Notes: generated from the letters alone by a model not told the origin. A DNA stretch of 64,000 nt from Gautieria morchelliformis (GCA_015179125.1 WHVA01000537.1:1-64000); one strand, 5' to 3'; counted from the stretch's first letter, positions 20,636 through 33,077 are shown. Numbers and translations: made by a program.

Positions 20636-21825
20636 TCAATCAGTATAGTCCACGACGTACTCAACAGGAACGCCAAACACATCTATCGCGTCAATACGGG
20701 TTTCCTCTTCTCCTTCTTGATTCGATGCAACGAAGATCTAAACCATCTCCATGAAAAAAAAAAGCTTAAGATGTCGGAAGCTACCGAACACGTACATGCA
20801 GACTGTTCACGGTTTGAAACCTCACAAAACGTAGCGGGATATGTTTTCCTTCTTGGATGACATCGCGCGGTATCTCCAGTACTTGCGCAACGGCGGGCTC
20901 CACTTGATCTTCGACATCTTCAAAGCCTAGTGAAGGTCTATTGATAAGTAATTTGATCTCTTTTGGACCTTGTGAGGAAGCCGAAGTCGATATGACAATG
21001 GATCGCACGCGGACCATTTGATTGAACTGATAACGTTAGAACCATATCACATGTCAGAGTTTCTGGCAACTGACAGTGATGTTGAGCAGCAGCTGCTCGT
21101 CGGCGTCGCTGAGCAGGAAAGATCCAGACTTGTTGCGTGACTTCGACCCTAATATTGACTTTATAGAATGCTGTGTGGATTCGTTTAAGCAGTTCAATTG
21201 AGAAACATCCAAGAATTCGAGCAAGGAGATCTACAGAAACATCGACTGATCAATGGGCTTCTTCAGACATAGAGGGAGACCCACGTCTCCGGAGGCAGGT
21301 TCTAACCCAGAACCTGAACCTGGACCGGCGGTACTGAGTTGAGGTGGTGCATGTTTCTTTACCGCAGCTTCAAGGACCGCCGGGTCTACACCTTTGACCT
21401 TAATATGGGATGTGTCAGCGGATGAAAGTAATAACTGGACAAGACAAGCTCACTTCCCCAACTACAACTTTGTTTTTTATAAAAAGGAAAGTCGGCATCC
21501 CAGTGACACGGTACTTCTGGGCGACGGACTGCACAGCATCAACGTCGACCTTGGTGAAAGTGACATGTCGGTACGTGTCCGAAAGCTTCGCGTATATGGG
21601 GGCAATAGCATGACAGGGTCCTAGGAAACATAGTGGTTTGTATAAGAATCGGCGACGAAGGTATACCACTAACCACACCAGGCTGCGTGAAAGTCTACCA
21701 CGACAAGGCCACTCTTTTTGTCCTCTAGAACTGTATCAAAATCTATTCGGGAGATTAGAAGGATAAGGTGACCGGGATTAATTCAACGAACTGCTCTGGG
21801 ACCCTATGTGCTTTATAAAGGCCAT
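20636..21825 (-). CDS. Thioredoxin-like protein with PITH domain
   Basis: Orthologue-type of TXNL1/Txl1, a cytosolic thioredoxin that associates with the 26S proteasome. Exons that fit GT-AG rules are 21742-21674, 21620-21454, 21398-21285, 21230-21075, 21026-20796 and 20737-20636. The first exon is uncertain; the ATG at 21823-21825 is the best start. The N-terminal thioredoxin fold shows VVVDFHAAWCGPCHAIAP, with the redox CGPC split by an intron, and KYRVTGMPTFLFIKN with the cis-Pro. After a Ser/Gly/Pro-rich linker comes PITH: LDVSQLNCLNES, FLLSDADEQLLLNIT, KLLINRPSLGFEDVED, PLRFVRFQTVNSLHIFVASNQ, TRIDAIDVFGVPV. Stop at 20636-20638. All key residues are present, so it is probably functional. 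Confidence 0.9.
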
Positions 21826-21889
21826 AGATGATTCAATGGAAGGTCTGAACCTTTAGTTTAGACTACTTAGTAACTTGTGGAAGACAGGG

Positions 21890-21897
21890 TCACGTGA
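21890..21897. promoter_or_regulatory. TCACGTGA palindrome upstream of thioredoxin-PITH gene
   Basis: A perfect E-box-type palindrome about 65 bp upstream of the proposed start. The same octamer occurs before NUF2 and RecQ. CACGTG is the classic bHLH (Cbf1/USF) site; which factor binds here is unknown. Confidence 0.5.
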
Positions 21898-22018
21898 TAG
21901 ACGGAACGCGCCACGCGCCTCTGGATCTCGGAGACGATACAACATTTGATGTCCATGTTATTCAAAACACGTACTAATGTAACACAGCGGGTAACAGCGG
22001 CAGAGATTAAAAAAAACT

Positions 22019-24359
22019 TTACAAGTTGTCAGAGTTGGATGCTGAATGTCTACTTCCTACTTGCTGTCCCAATTGTGCTAGTTCAACGGCAATGTCTGTC
22101 ATGAGTGGGCGGAGGGCAGGGTCATGATTCCAGCACCTCTGCAGGAGATCCCAGAGTTCTTCGGTAAACCATCTGTCCCATGATACTCCAACTGGTCGAT
22201 GAGGACGGTCTCCCTGCATGACACCTGGTTAGCAACAATACAGTGACATAAGTCCAACTCATCTTGAATAGCAACTTGAAGCAAAAAACATACGGATAAC
22301 AACGAGTGGGTCACGCCTGAGGTGTGCGAAGGGTCTCTCAGAGGTCAAGCATTCAAGCATGGCCATAGAAAACGAGTAGACGTCAGTTGCCAAAGTCGGC
22401 GAACTGATTTCATTCATGAGTTCCGGTGCACACCATCGGTTACTTCCACTGGAGGTTAGCGTAGTGTACGCTGCGGTTTCTGTGATGTCCTCTATGACAC
22501 GCGATAGGCCAAAGTCTGAGATTAAAGCTTCACCCTACAAAGGACATTTTAGTGACAAAAGGGAGCACCCGAAAAAACTTGCTAGCCTGGTCAGAGACTA
22601 AGATATTCGCCTGACAAGAAAGGTTCAGTGGAATTGATGACAGAAACTGCTGTCATTACCCACACACTTGACTGCGAATAAAATCGTGAACACCATGCAT
22701 TATGCTATTCACAGGTGAGTGCTCACGATTACCGTGTACTACCGGTCTATATCGACCATGCAGGTATTCAATGCCCCGTGCTGCCCCAGCCAACTAACCG
22801 TTTCCTATAAATAAGTGACCACTCGCTGATGGGCTGTTACAACTCTTACCAATCTCAAGCGATCAACCGCAGGGTTCTCTTTGGTATATCTGGTCCAGTC
22901 GACAAACTAAATGAGTCCTTAATTAAACCCCCCGCCTCCACAAACATACTGAAAAGCATTTCCGTTTGACTGCCACGGAGACACCTGGTTACACCCTCAT
23001 CTAAAGTTGATTTTGACAATTAGTCGGAACACAACTCACCACGCATATATGAGGACCCAGGTTATCGACGAGACCCAGTAACCGAAGGATGTTTGGATGC
23101 TCGAGGTTGTGCCAGATGGCAATCTCGTGTTCAAATTTCTATCCCGGATCATTTGAAATTCATAAAGACGAAGAGAGAGACGGTCAATCGAAAACTTACC
23201 TTCTGCGCTCGGGGTATTGAGATTGTTACTGCTCGGAGGTATTTGAGCGCGACGTCCACCTTGCCCAGCCATATACCCAAAGAAACTTCACTGTAGGGAC
23301 CTAACAAGCAGTTGGTCATAGAAACTCGCTCATGTTGCATACCTCTTACCTCCCGCAATTGGTCCATTCTTATTCTTCAGCACAACCTCGTGGCTCAGAT
23401 TAGGTACGGTTGGCATTATCCCGGTGGTTTTGTGAAGATTGAGAACATATCCTTCGTATTCCAAATATTTGGGAGAGTCTTTAGGATGTTCGTGTAACTC
23501 CTGCCGGAGATGTGAAGTAACATAAAAAATGCAATATAAGTGGTGCACAGACTGTCTGGGCGGCTCTCATAACCTCTTCAACAGCGGGCTCTCCAGCTAG
23601 GCGCATCTGGAGAAGGCTGTTGGTACTTTCCTGGCTCTTTAAAATCTTCCGCAGCACGGTGACCACCTCGTCATGGTCGCGTTGATTTCTTTCATGATTT
23701 TGATGCAGCTTCTCCAGGGTAGTAATTTGAGCCTGGATCTGATATAGGATGTGCAGCTCCCAATTCAAATATCAGGAATGGCACGACGCGTACATGGAAC
23801 CTCTCTTGGTAAAGGTGAAGATCATAAACGGCCCTTCTAACACCATTGAAAATCTCGTCGCGCTTCCCTAGGTTGCCGGTCAGTTGAATGTCACATCGTT
23901 GAGTAAGATTGGGAGCATACAGAACGACCGTAAGATATTCCAACGGGTCCACGGAAGCATCTTGTCTTTTATATCCGCCAATATCCTTACAACATGTCAA
24001 AATCTGGGTCATGGAGAAGCAACGAGAGAGATACATTGCCAAGGCATCAGCAGCTTCTTGGAGGCTCGTGCCTTCCAGCCCGGACGATCCATCACGCAGT
24101 GCAGTCAAGATTAGGTCTGCAGAGCGGAACAGATTGCTGCACTCTGCCTGGACAAAAGTGGTCAAGCGATTTAGTGGGCGTTGGCTGTGAAGCTTTGAGG
24201 GCGCACTTTGTATATCTGGACTTGGTCGCAGCACCGGGCAAGCTCACCGAGTAAGGCGACAACGGGACCCGCGAATGGGACGCCACCAAAAGTGCTTGCA
24301 ATTCCAAGAGCGGTCGAGCCTATTACAAGGGTATTATTTGCGGCGCGTTGGATATTCAT
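22019..24359 (-). CDS. MLKL-like N-terminal domain / tyrosine-kinase-like protein
   Basis: Multi-exon gene, start ATG 24357-24359, stop at 22019. The first exon (24359-24207) gives MNIQRAANNTLVIGSTALG then FGGVPFAGPVVALLGELA. With the second exon (from 24147) it forms a helical domain like the four-helix bundle of MLKL (HeLo-related). A helical brace with LEKLHQNHERNQRDHDE follows. The kinase part shows a degenerate glycine loop and VALK lysine (EVSLGIWLGKVDVALKYLRA), the alphaC glutamate (FEHEIAIWHNLEHPNILRLLG), VVHGN in place of HRD, ANILVSD, DFG in LISDFGLSRV, RWCAPELM, and a C-terminal DLLQRCWNHDPALRP. About ten introns. The exon joining HGN to ANILVS could not be resolved cleanly, so damage there is possible. 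MLKL-like proteins with kinase domains are known in basidiomycetes; a membrane-acting cell-death role is inference. Confidence 0.7.
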
Positions 24360-24613
24360 AATGACGTGGATTGCGTAGAGAGCGGCTGGATAAATGATAC
24401 AATGCAGGATCGCGTATATAGCACAGAGCGTATAGCAGCAAAGAGATGCTGTTAGTGTTCGACACGAGCTGTAAAGCTGTGGAGCGATCTATACCTATGT
24501 ATAGAGATCGCAATTATTGTAATTCGTGTGAGAGGCGGTCTCGGACCTAACTGCCGCCGGGACTACCGTCACTTGATCGAAGCTGCAAATACACCCAGCC
24601 TTCCTTCTGAATC
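24360..24613. promoter_or_regulatory. Shared divergent promoter region
   Basis: 254 bp separate the start codons of the kinase gene (-) and the ING gene (+). It contains a short palindrome-like agatcgctccac/gagcgatct region near 24482-24511 and a run cctatgtatagagatcg. No clear TATA box. Confidence 0.4.
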
Positions 24614-26236
24614 ATGGGTCGTAACAGGAAAACCCATCATTCAGCCATTTCCTCAGACTTTCAAGTTGCGTACGAGTCAGCGGATGGCCATACACTTACT
24701 GCTGAGGGTCAAGCGGCAGCAAAGATTGATACTGTAGACGAACCCTCTGAAATTGCACAAGAAATTTGGGAATCGTTGAGGGAAGAGTTCTACGAGCGTA
24801 AGTCTTCCATGCCGGCTTGTGTGGTAGGCAGATTATTTGAGATCATGCAGAAATCGAACAGTTACCACTGTCTTTGCATCGGTCGTTTGCTGTAATCGGA
24901 GAGCAAGACAAAGAGGTCCAAGGTGATTGCCCACGTCATGATCCTGGAGCTAGCTCATAAGCATGGATAGCATGCCAGGCTGAACTTTTGCCTGCTATTC
25001 GATCTTACGTTAAACTTCGACATCTTGTTCAAGCAAATGCTCAACTCGCTGGAACACAGGCTGCGCCTGATTCCCAGTCTCCTCACCGAGTAATATCACG
25101 GCCCAGTGCTCTTACCCCAGACCATGGCATTCAGTTTGCGAACCCAGACCTGTCTGAGCTCGCAGAGCAACGGTCCAATGAAAAGTCTCCAAGCATAGGA
25201 TTGCCAGTGATCGGCCAGACACCACATAAGGAGGAAGATATTGATGTTAACATGGGGATGGCTCCTTCACCTCTATCAATTTCGCCACGAAGTGGTACAG
25301 CCGAATTATGCCCCCCAGCAAAGTTGCAAGGCGCCTCGATGCAGAATTCCATTAATATGTCCTCTCAGTCTGCCACACGCACTCAGGGTCTTCGCGAGAC
25401 CGATGCCACTGTCCCAAAGTCTGTTCCGTTCCCTCCTCGCCAGAAACCCAAAACAAATCGAGAGCTTTTGACACGTATTTCCTCTCTGACCGGAGAGTTG
25501 CTGCGAGCCTCTGAAGAAAAGGTTGGATTGGCTACTGCGGCTTATGACTCGGTACGTCCATCATCGTGTAACGCCACTATGCTGATGCAAGACAATAGGT
25601 TGACCGACAAGTACGAGCATTGGACGCAGCAATCAGAGAGCACCGAGGTGTAGCCGCACCCGGACCCGATGAAGGTGTGCACCCCATGGGGAAGGTCACG
25701 CATGAAGGACATGGTGCGGCAGTCGATGAAGGAGAGGGTGAAGAGGACGAGGAACCACAGCTGGGCATGATTGGCCCCTTAGCTGAAACTGATGGAAGGG
25801 CCTCAAATCGTTCGAGGAGAAATAGGAAAGGAGATAGACGGGAGCAACAAAAACATGTCGTGAATACACAGCCCCCAACCCGTGTTCTTCCATCATCTAC
25901 GGCACCATATCGGGAATTGCCTTCTGACCCGCGCGAACCTCGATACTGCTATTGTAATCAAGTATCGTACGGCGAGGTGAGGCATAGAGCAAATTAAAGC
26001 GACAATGTGTTGACTGGCGGAAAGATGATTGCCTGTGACAATGCTGACTGTAGCCGCGAATGGGTGAGTTGTTCCGACGTTTACTCTTTGACTAGTTGGT
26101 CTCACATGGCTGCATTTCTTTCCAGTTTCACCTAGGCTGCGCGGGTCTTGCTGCCCCACCCAGAGGGAGAGTCAAATGGTATTGTAGAGACTGTGAAGAA
26201 ATGTTGGGTAATAATAGAAGACGAAGGATACGTTGA
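24614..26236 (+). CDS. ING-family PHD-finger protein
   Basis: Subunit-type protein of histone acetyltransferase or deacetylase complexes (Yng/ING family) whose PHD finger reads H3K4 methylation. Exon 1 is 24614-24797, starting MGRNRKTHHSAIS. The ING N-terminal helices read EIAQEIWESLREEFYE and EQLPLSLHRSFAVIGEQDKE, followed by ELLPAIRSYVKLRHLVQAN. A long Ser/Pro-rich middle and a second helical part (LLTRISSLTGELLRASEEK ... DRQVRALDAAIREH) follow. The PHD finger is spread over three exons: YCYCNQVSYGE, MIACDNADCSREW and FHLGCAGLAAPP ... WYCRDCEEML, giving the C4HC3 pattern. Stop TGA at 26234-26236. Five introns; the donor of the second is ambiguous (24916 or 24923). Confidence 0.88.
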
Positions 26237-26302
26237 TGAGATACGGATATGTACATAGTTGTGACTGTAGCAATATGCGCGAACAGCCATAAATAACGAA
26301 AC

Positions 26303-28074
26303 TCATCTTGTATTTACCGCTTCTAGATCGAGACCTAGCTTGTTGGCCAAGGTTTCCATGTATACCTCTTAAGATGATCGCAAATTAGCGATCGTCTTAC
26401 CTAGCCTGTCTAGCTTACCTGTTTGATGCCGTAGTCTCCAATACTCTTCCAGAAGTTTCGTCAATTCCTCCTCGTTTTGCCTCAAGTGTTCAGCCATCTG
26501 GACAGAGTTTTAAATATGAAAGCAATATGTAAGCCATTGACCTACTTTCTGCTCAATCTCAGCTGCTTCTCTCTTGGTTTCCTCCACAACGTGATCATTA
26601 TCGCGCCTTTCCAACGACATCTCCTCGAATTCTTTCTTCAATTTAGCGATAGTCCCCTGAGATTTTTCGCGCTGCTCGTCAGCATACTTCTGTTCACGTT
26701 CCACCTTCTGTTCTGCATTGGCTTTTCTTCGCTCTGCACGCTATGTTAAGATGATGCAAAATTGAACTATCACTCTTTGCGTCGGTAGAAAATGGTCACC
26801 TCTTGCTGTAACTCTAGCTCCTTGCGAACGACTATCTGCCTTTCCAAATCGGCTTTGGCCTTCGCGAGCTTTCCAAGCGACGCGTCTAACGACTCCTGCT
26901 CGGCAGTGAGAGCAGTGAGATGACTGACGGTGGTTTGAATATCCTGGAGCAATGTTACTTTGACGAGTGGCAGAAGGAAGAGCATAATCACCTGCTCGTA
27001 GGCAACTAGTGTATCCAATTTAAGTTTCAATGTTCTGGCCTTTGCTTCATTTGCCAGGACATTTCGGCGTTCTTCCACCGCGTTGTCGCCCATTGTGGTG
27101 ATAATGCGCTGGAGCCTTTCTGGTGATTGCACAATGCGTGCTTTCGTACGTGAATTTGTATCCAATGCAACATTGATCTCGTCTTGGATTCCCGCCTTTC
27201 CAAATGTCATCATTAACCATACATATGTCAACATGTAAACAAATGTCACCTTTCGCAAAACCAATTTATCGCGTTCAACTTTAAGTGCCTCCGCTTCTTG
27301 AAATCCCGCGTTCTGTTCCTCATAAAGGTCCCGAAGTTTGGCTGTCAATCCTTGATTTTCGGCCGCCAGTTGTACGCATATGGGTTCGTCTGTTTTCAAC
27401 TGAGATCTGTCACAGAATTCTAGTTGAGAACATGAAATGAGACCATAGAGAACGACCCACGCATGGTCAGTGAGTTTCTGGCGCAGATTCAGAATTTCTT
27501 GTTGCAATTCGTCTCTCTCTTCGCTAGCTCTCGTATATTCTTGCTGTAACCGTTCTACAAAGGGTAGGCGCTCTTCGCTGAATCTACCGAAGTTGACAAT
27601 TGCTGAGAGGATCTTGTGAGTTCGCCCAAAGTTTGGCGAGACTAGGTCCATCATGGAGAAATCGTCGATTCCTGCTCCATCTGCAACACGAGTCCTGCGC
27701 GAGTCAATACTATGAGTTCAAAATCTCGACCACAAATTGGCCCAGCCGTACGCGTGATATAGAAGTACATGCAATCTTGAACTTGGAGCGATGAGCTCCT
27801 ACGGCTATTGAGTGAATTTACCTTTACTGTCATTAGAAAGATTCACCTGCCATTCCTCGATAACTGCCAGAGACCTCTCCGCAGACTGCTCGAGTTCTGC
27901 AATGGTCAGGCCCGTGAGTTTTTGGATCGCACACGCATAAACCATCTGCACGATCTCAGGCTTCAGACCCTTGGGCGGACGTAGATCGTCCTCGACGATT
28001 GGATATCCCCAAGAATGGACGACTAACGCGATCTCCTGTAGCTCCACATTTGGGTATGAGAAGCTTGCAGCCAT
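26303..28074 (-). CDS. NUF2: Kinetochore protein Nuf2
   Basis: Subunit of the Ndc80 complex, which links kinetochores to microtubules. Start ATG 28072-28074; first exon to about 27822. The N-terminus MAASFSYPNVELQEIALVV and HSWGYPIVEDDLRPPK is the Nuf2 calponin-homology fold. DDFSMMDLVSPNFGRTHKIL then SAIVNFGRFSEER matches the conserved CH-domain end. The rest is a long coiled coil (LQQEYTRASEERDELQQEI, KADLERQIVVRKELELQQE, REKSQGTIAKLKKEFEEM). The C-terminus EEYWRLRHQTEVYMETLAN is the highly conserved Nuf2 ending that binds Spc24/Spc25. Stop 26303-26305. Several short introns, with two tiny exons near 27700-27790 not fully resolved. It converges on the ING gene with only 66 bp between stops. 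Confidence 0.9.
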
Positions 28075-28142
28075 GTAGGCGATTCAAGATTCAACTGGCG
28101 AACGCTGGTGACAACACGTGACGCCTCGCGCAGCGGCACAAG

Positions 28143-28150
28143 TCACGTGA
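28143..28150. promoter_or_regulatory. TCACGTGA palindrome upstream of NUF2
   Basis: 69-76 bp before the NUF2 start; a second CACGTG lies at 28115-28120. It is the same octamer as upstream of the thioredoxin-PITH and RecQ genes. Confidence 0.5.
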
Positions 28151-28582
28151 TAGTAACGGTTTGCATTTAGCTACCCGAACAGAGGCGGCTAACGGTGCTC
28201 ATCACCCGCTACTGTAGTACGAGTTGGTGGGTGCGTTAGTAGTTTCCGGTCCAGCGGCAGATCGATGCCTCGCGTCCATGCAGCAAGCGGATGCTGGACG
28301 ATCACTCCAATAGACAAGGGCATCTTATAATCTACATAAGTAAGCATAAGAATACAGAATAGAACATTCAGAGTGGCATAGCGCGGACACCACGATGGCC
28401 GGTCGACCCTTTAGAAGTGGAAAGGTCATTCTTGGATTTCGCTGCCGTCCGATGGCTAGTCGTGTTTGAAGTTGAGGAATGGAAGCCATACTGCGCGTGC
28501 AGTTCAATCGCATCAAACTTTGCCTTCGTTGGTCTACAACAATCTTATGCCTCAGTCCTGGATCGTTCTAACGGGACTAGGC

Positions 28583-31500
28583 CTACCTCCCTCCGGAAGT
28601 CGACATCTTGTGCCTAGCACACACATCAAGTATACGTGTACCACACGATTTCCAGACGGTGTCAGCCTTGATCTTCGAGAGGTTCTCACTTAACACTTCC
28701 TTGAAAGATGCACTATCTTGAGTAACGTGTAAGTCGTTTTAAGCGAGAACTCTAGAACATTACAATACCTGTCGGGAGAATAGCACTTATAATTTGCAAT
28801 AGGCTTTCTTCAACTAAGTCTTCGGAATTATCAACATTCATCTCTCGGGCTATCTGGCTCCTAATTAACTCAGCAAGCAGGTATGAAGCTATTCGCTGCT
28901 GACCTCTTCTCGAAGTCTAAGGAGTTCCTGGTAACATCGCTGCAATACGTCATCAGTGTCCTTGGAGCTATGCGCAGGTTTCTTCCGTTGGGATTTTAAA
29001 GATTCATCGGCCCGATTATTTGCGCATTGCACATGATGAGCAGCTGGGCGGGGTGGGCTGCTTCCGAAATCGTAGATATCGTCCATGTCTATGGTATCTC
29101 GGGTGAGTTCAGTGACAGTGTCATCTTGGGTATCATCGTCAACGAATATGTCGCCAGCCGCCGACCTGTTCACCGACACAACAGTGCCGGATGTGCGTCT
29201 AGTCGTCGTCTTAGTCGTCTTGGACTTTGAAGGCTGTACCGAATTTGACCCGCCCACTTTGATCATCATCTTCAGTTGTTTTTTCCCACTCAAAAAGGCT
29301 TCGGCATCCTTTCCGAGCTGTGAAAGTCGAATAAATTTTAAGGCTACCCGAAGAACTTACAAACATACCTGCATATAAAGCGTGTTCCACCCAGACCTAT
29401 TTGGGACAGGTACTTGACGAAATCCTTCCAAGCTGAGAAGGTGGTCGAAGAGACGTTCGCACTGTTCTCTAGTTAAAGTAGAACCTGCCCCAAAAAGCGG
29501 GACGCGGTCGTGGCCTTTGTCCCGAATGGCTTTGAGATTTGCGCCTCGGAAGACATCCAGGCAATGAAGTTTAGTGACATTCGTGTCTCGATTAAGAAGA
29601 TCTTTGACGAGGCGAATTGCTTGAGCTGCTATCTCGGACATGTCCGTCTCCATGGAGTCAGCGTTGTCCAAACAATTATTACATTGTTTGCGACAGTCTT
29701 TGCGATCAAAGACCTGCCCAAAGTAACCAAGGACTTGAACCCTTCGGCAGTCGATTTCGTTTTGACAATATTGAACGACGGCCCGTACCCCATCTTCTTG
29801 ACGCTTCTTTTCTTCCAGAGTCTTTTCTCCATCCTGGATAAGCTTAAACAGAATCTTCGTATCCCCATATGTGTAATCTGTAAGCGAGTCATCAGTTCAG
29901 ATCAGAGCGTGGTTTTGCAGACAACAGCTCACATAAAACGCAAGTTGCTGGTTTGCCGTCTCTCCCCGCTCTGCCAGTCTCTTGGTAGTAACTACGGAAA
30001 TCGTTTAATACACAGCTTGGCAAGTCACACATATCTTACCCGTCCAGAGACATAGGCAAAGAGTGGTGAATGACAAAACGGACTAGCCAATTGTTCACTG
30101 AGCACCAAAGGAGATGAGAAATAACGTTACACACCATCGGCCTCTAGATACAACCACACCGAGTGAGTTAACGTTGCAAAAAATCTCGAACACATACTGT
30201 CAATGCCCATTCCGAATGCAATCTTCACGTTGAATAAGTCAGTCAGGAACGGTACACGTATGAAATGACCAACTGTTGCCACGATGATCTCGCACTCGCC
30301 GCTCTGCCAAGCAGACTGTGCCCTTTGCTTATCTTCGACTGGCATCTGTGCGTGATAATGCCTCGCTTTCAAGCCATGCTTTTCCCTAAGTTCTTTTGCA
30401 ACTTCCTCGCACTTGTTTCTACTGAGGCAGTAGATGATACCCGTCTGGCCGCAATGATGGTTTTGAATGAAAGTATTGATATCTGCAACCACGTTCCGCT
30501 TCTTCGGGCGGACATCGTAGTGTAAGTTCGGGCGGTTGAATGACTGCGTCAACAATGTGCAATTCTTGATTCCAAGTCGATCGATGACGTCATTCATAAC
30601 CTGTTCATTGGCAGTTGCAGTTAATGCCATTATGGGCGTTTTGGGATACTCCTGGCGGAGGCGTTCAAGGTCCTGATACTGTGCATAATAATTTCAACAG
30701 ACTCATCCAGGCATATAAACTTATCTTACTTACTGCATCACGGAAATCTCGACCCCATGTAGAGACGCAATGCGCCTCGTCAATGACAAATCGAGCAAGC
30801 TCGCCGTCACGATACAATTTAGCCAAAATAGATCTCATATCATTACTCTTGTGAAGCTTCTCAGGCGTGACGTAGAGTAACTTGGGTTTATCGCCTCGGC
30901 CGACAAGTCTCCCTCGAGCATCCCTCGAGCTCTCATGACGCTGATCGCTGTTAAGGAGGATAACGTCAACGCCCCGTTGGTTGAGATGATGAACCTGGTC
31001 TATCATCAACGCGATGAGAGGCGATACCACTACAGTGACACCTTTGCTTGTGCCGCCTTCGCATACAGCAGGAACTTGGTAGCATAGGCTCTAGAAGTCA
31101 TATTAGCTTGTCTAAATCTGTAAGCCACAAGCAAGCTGAATTAACTTTTCCGCCACCTGTAGGCATCAGGACGAAAACGTCCTTGCCCGATAATGTAGCG
31201 TTTATTGCTTCGAGTTGATTTGGCCTAAAGGAGTCCAGACCAAAGACATCTCTTAGCACCTGCATGACTTCTGCGTAGTACGGTGTGTGAATATGGTTGA
31301 GGCGACTGGCATCCTTGGAAGATGACTGCGCTGTCTTGTAAGTCTGCCTCTTGGATGGGGATTGTCCTTGCACCAGCGTCTTCTCGACGGGCAGTAAGGG
31401 GTCGCCTAATGGCGATCCTACAAACTCCAAATCGTTTGCGGGTACGTCATCGAGTTGTGCCCACATCGCATCTTCGTCATCTTCGTTGGCCGATGTAAGT

Positions 31501-32904
31501 TTTGAGGTCTCGGTGGTACTAGTAGCAGAATAGGCGACGGTGATATCATTTGTTATCGCCCCCTTGGGCTTCATGGAAGCAGTGCACACATCACTATGGC
31601 CTTGCTGAGAATATGTCAAACTTGAGGATGCGCGAGGGAAGTGTTGTGTTGCTTGGGCGGTCCCACAAGTCATGCCTGGAAGGATTGTGTGTGTCCCGGA
31701 TGGTTTCCAGGTCGTACCTGTGCGTAGGGCAGCCGCAGACGATGAACCGGACTGTCGTTCCTGAATAACAGCTTTGATCGCTGCTATCCGTTTGACAAGA
31801 TTATTGCTATACGTGTCAACTTATTCAGATCAAATTCCTAATAAATTGTTAGACGAGCAATGACATACCTAGTTTCTTGAAGCATAGCACGATCTAATCC
31901 CACTTCCTGACTAAGGAGCTTATCAACAACATCCAATCGAGCACTCATGTTATTCGTTAACATCATATGCAAAAGTTCCAGTGAGTGCTAAAAAAAAGCA
32001 CAATGAGCGAAATAGAAAGGGTTGATAAAGAGTCGTCACGGTTTCGTAGTCCGCCAATAGTACGGGGGAAATGTCACTGTTCAAAGTGGTTGTGGGTGGA
32101 GTTGGACAGGAAGGCTGGAATGACTGGATGGCAATAGTAATTAATTGGGATAATAAAACTTCACTAGTGACGCTGGACAGAATTTGACTTCTACCTTTGT
32201 TACTTGGCATTTTGATGTTCCATGGGATGCATGCCGCTCAGTATCCATCGTGTTCTCATCTATATCTCCTGGACTTAGTCGTTGCGCTTAAGACTCAAAT
32301 ACACATACCGTTGACCGCCTTCGTTGAATGCAATGTCTTGGGACGCTTAGTTGACCCTCCGCTTGACATGACATCGTTGGTTGGTGTCGGGCGTTTTAAC
32401 GGAACATTTGATTGGGAAGAAGACCACGAAGCTGACGGGGAAACGCTGGTATTAGCAGGAATGTTGGTGATGGATTTGGTCAGTGGGGAGTTGTCGATTT
32501 TAGTTGGGGATTTGTGGTTGAGGTGGTCCGTCTGGGAACGAGATCGTTTCGCATGGTTATGTGGAGGCTTCGTCTGCTCTGCAAGAAGACTCTGTTCTTG
32601 AGGATTACCATTAGGCATTCGCGTAGGTTTACCAGAGGTGGCTACATTGAAATATTCAATAATATATTAATGTAGAAGCACGGGAAAACATACGGATGGT
32701 GGCAGGTGACCGCGTAAATCCTGCAGCCGATTTGAACTTGAAATTCTGGAGGGGAGAGTTCGTCCGCAAACTGAATGAATACCTACAAGAAAAAGGCACC
32801 TTTGGTTGGCCGCCTCCGTCTGGCAACTGCGCTACATGACCTGTTGAATGTCCCGCATGGGCTCGACGCTTGAGATCGTCAAGGTTGTTCTGCGGGACGG
32901 ACAT
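28583..32904 (-). CDS. RecQ-family DNA helicase (Sgs1/BLM-like)
   Basis: ATP-dependent 3'-5' DNA helicase acting in recombination and replication repair. The start is probably the ATG at 32902-32904 ([18 protein letters not shown]). A long low-complexity N-terminal part follows ([30 protein letters not shown]), as in Sgs1. The helicase core starts at [16 protein letters not shown] (motif 0), then Walker A MPTGGGKS, split by an intron before [34 protein letters not shown] in [40 protein letters not shown] and AFGMGID. The RecQ zinc region is [32 protein letters not shown]. The winged helix includes [15 protein letters not shown]. The tail [18 protein letters not shown] then [14 protein letters not shown] looks like HRDC. 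Stop 28583-28585. Twelve or so introns. No damage noticed. Confidence 0.9.
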
Positions 32905-33025
32905 AAGCAGGAGAAAGGCTAATAGCAATGTTGAAGTTTCGCGGAAGGTCACAAGATCGAAATATTGAAGGGTGTGCCCTGTAGTTATTGTCAAGCAACG
33001 ACTACGCGTCAACATGCTCCGGCAG

Positions 33026-33033
33026 TCACGTGA
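33026..33033. promoter_or_regulatory. TCACGTGA palindrome upstream of RecQ gene
   Basis: About 122 bp before the proposed RecQ start codon. It also lies 45 bp from the solo copia LTR at 33078-33233, so it could belong to either context. Confidence 0.45.
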
Positions 33034-33077
33034 CCCACAGCTATGAGTTTGTCACGGTGGACGGTTAGACTCGAACC

